Assembly: GCA_024276295.1 (NCBI GenBank)
Contig: JAJRXN010000139.1
Coordinates: 1-11,034 of the forward strand
Source: Acidobacteriota bacterium
GTDB taxonomy: Bacteria > Acidobacteriota > Polarisedimenticolia > J045
Reading direction: 5' to 3'
Length of the DNA: 11,034 bases
The position numbers were made by a program, and so were the translations under genes. Shown here one piece after another: positions 8,691 to 11,034 of this stretch. Positions within the stretch are counted from its first letter, which is position 1, and each line of letters starts with the position of its first letter. The notes under the pieces were generated by a model, which was given only the letters and a program-made list of their open reading frames with translations, did no database searches and was not told where the DNA came from.

Positions 8691-10409
8691 CTACGAACGC
8701 ATCCGGGCCTCGATCCTGGCCCAACTGTCGCGGAGCGTCACCGTCCGATTGAAGATCGGCCGGCCGGCGGACTCCGTCTCGGGATCGACGCAGAAGTAGC
8801 CCTTGCGCTCGAACTGGTACCGCTCGCCCGGCCCGGCGCCGGCGAGCAGCGGTTCGACCTTGCAGCGCTCGAGCACCCGCAACGAGTCCGGATTGAGCAG
8901 TTCGACGAAGTCGCGCTCGCGGTCCTCTTCCGGATGCGGGACCGAGAACAGCCGGTCGTAGAGCCGCACCTCCGCGTCCACGGCATGCGGGACCGAGACC
9001 CAGTGCAGCGTGCCGCGCACCTTGCGGCCGTCGGGAGCGTCGCCGCCACGGGTCGCCGGGTCGTAGGTGCAGCGCAGCTCGACGACCCGCCCCGCGTCGT
9101 CCTTGACGACCTCGCGGCAGGTGATCAGGTAGGCGTAGCGCAGACGCACCTCGCGACCTGGGGCGAGCCGGAAGAACTTCCTCGGAGGATCCTCGCGGAA
9201 ATCCTCCCGCTCGATCCACAGTTCACGTGAAAACGGCACGCGCCGCGTCCCGGCGCCCGGATCCTCGGGGTTGTTGACGCAGTCGAACTCCTCGACCAGG
9301 TCCTCGGGGTAGTTCTCGATCACCACCTTGAGCGGATCGAGCACCGCCATCACGCGCGGGCTGGTCCGGTTGAGTTCGTCGCGCACCGCGTGCTCGAGCA
9401 GGCCGACATCGACGATCGAGTTGCGCTTGGCCACGCCGACCCGGTCGCAGAACGCGCGGATCGCCGCCGGCGGGCAGCCGCGGCGCCGCAGCCCGCACAG
9501 CGTCGGCATCCGCGGATCGTCCCAGCCGGCGACGTGCCCCTCCTCGACCAGCCGCATCAGCTTGCGCTTGCTCAGCACGGTGTAGGTCAGATTCAAGCGC
9601 GCGAACTCGATCTGCCGTGGCCGCGCGGGGACCGGCAGGTTGTCGAGCACCCAGTCGTAGATCGCGCGGTTGTTCTCGAACTCCAGCGTGCACAGCGAGT
9701 GCGTCACCCGCTCGATCGCGTCCGACAGGCAGTGCGTGAAGTCGTACATCGGATAGATGCACCACGCGTCGCCGGTGCGGTGGTGCGCGACGTGCCGGAT
9801 CCGGTAGAGCACCGGATCACGCATCAGGATGTTCGGATGCGCCATGTCGATCTTCGCCCGCAGCACGTGGGCTCCGTCCGGAAACTCCCCGGCCCGCATC
9901 CGTTCGAACAGGTCGAGGTTCTCGGCTACCGGACGGTTGCGGTACGGGCTCTCGACGCCCGGTTCGGTCGGCGTGCCGCGCTGGGCACGGATCTCGTCCT
10001 GGCCCTGGCTGTCGACGTACGCCAGCCCCCTGCGGACCAGCATCACCGCGTACTCGTAGAGCTGCTCGAAGTAGTCCGCCGCGTGGTAGTAGTGCTCGCC
10101 CCAGTCGAAACCGAGCCACCGCACGTCGCGCCGGATCGCCTCGACGTATTCCTCTTCCTCGCGGATCGGGTTGGTGTCGTCCATCCGCAGGTGGCAGCGC
10201 CCGCCGTACTCCTCGGCGACTCCGAAGTTGAGACAGATCGACTTGGCGTGCCCGATGTGCAGGTAGCCATTGGGCTCCGGGGGAAACCGCGTGACGACCG
10301 TCTCGTGGCGTCCCGCCGCCAGATCCTCCTCGATGATCTGGCGGATGAAGTCCTTCGCCCCTCCCGATCCGGCGGCGGCATCCCCGGCGCCCTGCTGCTG
10401 GTCGGTCAT
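8691..10409 (-). CDS. glnS: Glutaminyl-tRNA synthetase
   Basis: Class I synthetase of 572 residues (E. coli 554) that attaches glutamine directly to tRNA-Gln in the cytoplasm. PPEPNGYLHIGH holds HIGH at 51-54, and VLSKRK (278-283) is the KMSKS loop. Residues that in E. coli GlnRS recognise glutamine and reject glutamate are all present at a constant offset of 11: Arg41 (Arg30), Asp77 in MDDTNP (Asp66), Tyr222 in YPMYDFTH (Tyr211) and Cys240 in SLCTLEF (Cys229). It is therefore a true GlnRS, not a GluRS paralogue. The C-terminal half (about 345-572) is the two-barrel anticodon-binding region, containing FRLAPGREVRLRYAY and ending in FNRTVTLRDSW. The first 18 residues are a low-complexity Gly/Ala/Gln extension. 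ATG 10409 is preceded by GGGAGAGG, eight bases away. The stop is TAG. It is divergent from the ABC gene and convergent with gltX. GlnRS is patchily distributed in bacteria, many of which use GatCAB amidation instead. Confidence 0.97.
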   Translation of the reverse strand: MTDQQQGAGDAAAGSGGAKDFIRQIIEEDLAAGRHETVVTRFPPEPNGYLHIGHAKSICLNFGVAEEYGGRCHLRMDDTNPIREEEEYVEAIRRDVRWLGFDWGEHYYHAADYFEQLYEYAVMLVRRGLAYVDSQGQDEIRAQRGTPTEPGVESPYRNRPVAENLDLFERMRAGEFPDGAHVLRAKIDMAHPNILMRDPVLYRIRHVAHHRTGDAWCIYPMYDFTHCLSDAIERVTHSLCTLEFENNRAIYDWVLDNLPVPARPRQIEFARLNLTYTVLSKRKLMRLVEEGHVAGWDDPRMPTLCGLRRRGCPPAAIRAFCDRVGVAKRNSIVDVGLLEHAVRDELNRTSPRVMAVLDPLKVVIENYPEDLVEEFDCVNNPEDPGAGTRRVPFSRELWIEREDFREDPPRKFFRLAPGREVRLRYAYLITCREVVKDDAGRVVELRCTYDPATRGGDAPDGRKVRGTLHWVSVPHAVDAEVRLYDRLFSVPHPEEDRERDFVELLNPDSLRVLERCKVEPLLAGAGPGERYQFERKGYFCVDPETESAGRPIFNRTVTLRDSWARIEARMRS

Positions 10410-10417
10410 CGTCGCTG

Positions 10418-10425
10418 CCTCTCCC
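10418..10425 (-). promoter_or_regulatory. Ribosome binding site of glnS
   Basis: GGGAGAGG on the minus strand ends 8 bases before ATG 10409 and supports that start over later methionines. Further upstream GATAAA (10468-10473, minus) is a 4-of-6 match to a -10 box, but no acceptable -35 lies in front of it, so no glnS promoter is called. Confidence 0.65.
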
Positions 10426-10494
10426 ACCGCACACGCCCCCCCGGAGGCGCGGTACGGAATCGGGGAGTTTATCCGGTTCTCCGCGCCGCCGCCT

Positions 10495-10513
10495 CGCCCG
10501 CGGTGCGCGGGCG
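10495..10513. repeat. Perfect 8-bp hairpin in the glnS/ABC divergent spacer
   Basis: CGCCCGCG (10495-10502), a GTG loop, and CGCGGGCG (10506-10513) make a pure-GC perfect inverted repeat in the middle of the 184-base divergent spacer. Its arms are the same two 8-mers found at 7030-7049, in the opposite order. There is no T-tract, so termination is unlikely. An operator, a cruciform or chance in GC-rich DNA are all possible. Confidence 0.7.
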
Positions 10514-10528
10514 GCAGCCGTCCCTCGC

Positions 10529-10540
10529 TGGCATGATGCC
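10529..10540 (+). promoter_or_regulatory. Extended -10 candidate overlapping a palindrome, for the ABC gene
   Basis: TGGCATGAT (10529-10537) fits an extended -10 (TG-N then CATGAT, 4 of 6) and would start RNA near 10544, about 50 bases before the ABC gene ATG. The -35 position holds no match. The same bases form the perfect odd palindrome GGCAT-G-ATGCC (10530-10540), so a dimeric repressor could cover the promoter. Evidence is positional and slight. Confidence 0.25.
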
Positions 10541-10580
10541 CACCGGGCCGACCGCCACCGGGACCATTCCTTCGGACGAC

Positions 10581-10585
10581 GGAGG
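10581..10585 (+). promoter_or_regulatory. Ribosome binding site of the ABC ATPase gene
   Basis: GGAGG, a full Shine-Dalgarno core, lies 8 bases before ATG 10594 and fixes the start of the gene that runs off the right edge. Confidence 0.8.
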
Positions 10586-10593
10586 CACGCACG

Positions 10594-11034
10594 ATGGACG
10601 ACGACGCAGACGCCCTGCGCCTGGAGCGGATCGTCAAGCGCTTCGGCGACGTGCTCGCCGTCGACCGCCTCGACCTGCGCGTGCGGCGGGGAGACTGCTT
10701 CGGCCTGCTCGGACCGAACGGTGCCGGCAAGACGACGACGGTGGAGATCCTCGAGGGGCTCCTCGCGCCGGACAGCGGCGACGTGCGGGTCCTCGGCCAC
10801 ACCTGGGGCTCCGATGCGCCACGGCTGCGGGCCCGCCTCGGGATCCAGCTCCAGGAGTCCCATTTCCCGGAGAAACTGACCGTCGAGGAGACGCTGCGCC
10901 TGTTCCGCAGCTTCTATCCGGACGGCCTCACCGTCGCCGACGTGCTCAGGACGGTCGACCTGGTCGACAAGCGCCGCGCGCGCGTCCGCACCCTGTCCGG
11001 CGGCCAGCGGCAGCGGCTCTCGCTCGGCGTGGCG
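10594..11034 (+). CDS. ABC transporter ATP-binding protein (ABC-2/CcmA-DrrA type), 3' end outside window
   Basis: The first 147 residues of a cytoplasmic nucleotide-binding subunit that would drive export through a membrane partner. Walker A is GPNGAGKT (40-47). The Q-loop lies in GIQLQES (Gln87 probable). The signature LSGGQRQRL begins at residue 134, and the window ends about ten residues later, so Walker B, the catalytic glutamate and the H-loop are not seen. The phrases VDRLDLRVRRGDCFGLLGPNG and TVEILEGLLAPDSGDVRVLG are typical of ATPases paired with ABC-2 permeases (multidrug, polysaccharide or antibiotic export, gliding). The LQES/FPEKLTVEETLRLF stretch after the Q-loop also fits that group. 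Substrate cannot be told without the permease, which is expected downstream. ATG 10594 follows GGAGG by eight bases. The gene is transcribed divergently from glnS, with which it shows no functional tie. Confidence 0.92.
   Translation, partial: MDDDADALRLERIVKRFGDVLAVDRLDLRVRRGDCFGLLGPNGAGKTTTVEILEGLLAPDSGDVRVLGHTWGSDAPRLRARLGIQLQESHFPEKLTVEETLRLFRSFYPDGLTVADVLRTVDLVDKRRARVRTLSGGQRQRLSLGVA

Noticed and set aside
8145..9230. A 361-codon plus-strand frame crossing from gltX into the glnS antisense
   Set aside because: It crosses two genes with strong homology in other frames; composition is that of a shadow frame.
10540..10562. Direct repeat CCACCGGG at 10540-10547 and 10555-10562
   Set aside because: Eight GC-rich bases repeated 15 bases apart are expected by chance here; kept only as a note for anyone studying the ABC promoter.

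Overview
The window is a very GC-rich stretch of bacterial chromosome with five protein genes, closely packed and mostly housekeeping. I saw no mobile element, CRISPR array, rRNA or tRNA gene. The organism is probably Gram-negative. The large secreted carboxypeptidase, with its chain of beta-sandwich modules and a C-terminal domain ending in a 'LVSARNAAGESG'-type motif, resembles proteins I associate with Acidobacteriota (Thermoanaerobaculia or Polarisedimenticolia) and neighbouring soil or sediment lineages. That placement is inference from protein style and GC content; no search was run.

Layout, left to right. (1) 1-3289, minus: cobalamin-dependent methionine synthase metH, cut off by the left window edge within its C-terminal activation domain. 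(2) 3373-6939, minus: an exported M14 (carboxypeptidase T-like) zinc carboxypeptidase of 1188 residues with a complete active site and a long modular C-terminal half. (3) 7111-8622, plus: glutamyl-tRNA synthetase gltX, of the subtype I recall from Pseudomonas. (4) 8691-10409, minus: glutaminyl-tRNA synthetase glnS, convergent with gltX. (5) 10594-11034, plus: the first 147 residues of an ABC-2-type transporter ATPase, running off the right edge.

How they work together: metH closes the methionine/folate cycle and depends on B12. gltX and glnS charge tRNA-Glu and tRNA-Gln, so this organism makes Gln-tRNA at least partly by the direct route. The peptidase acts outside the cytoplasm. The ABC ATPase probably heads an export operon. 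The five genes do not form one operon. Two divergent spacers (6940-7110 and 10410-10593) and one convergent spacer (8623-8690) separate them, and metH has its own ribosome binding site and a possible promoter behind the peptidase gene.

Nothing here is convincingly a new biological system. The points most worth a second look are the modular peptidase with its predicted S1' residue and EF-hand-like linkers, the convergent GluRS/GlnRS pair, and strong GC hairpins with the same 8-bp arms in both divergent spacers.
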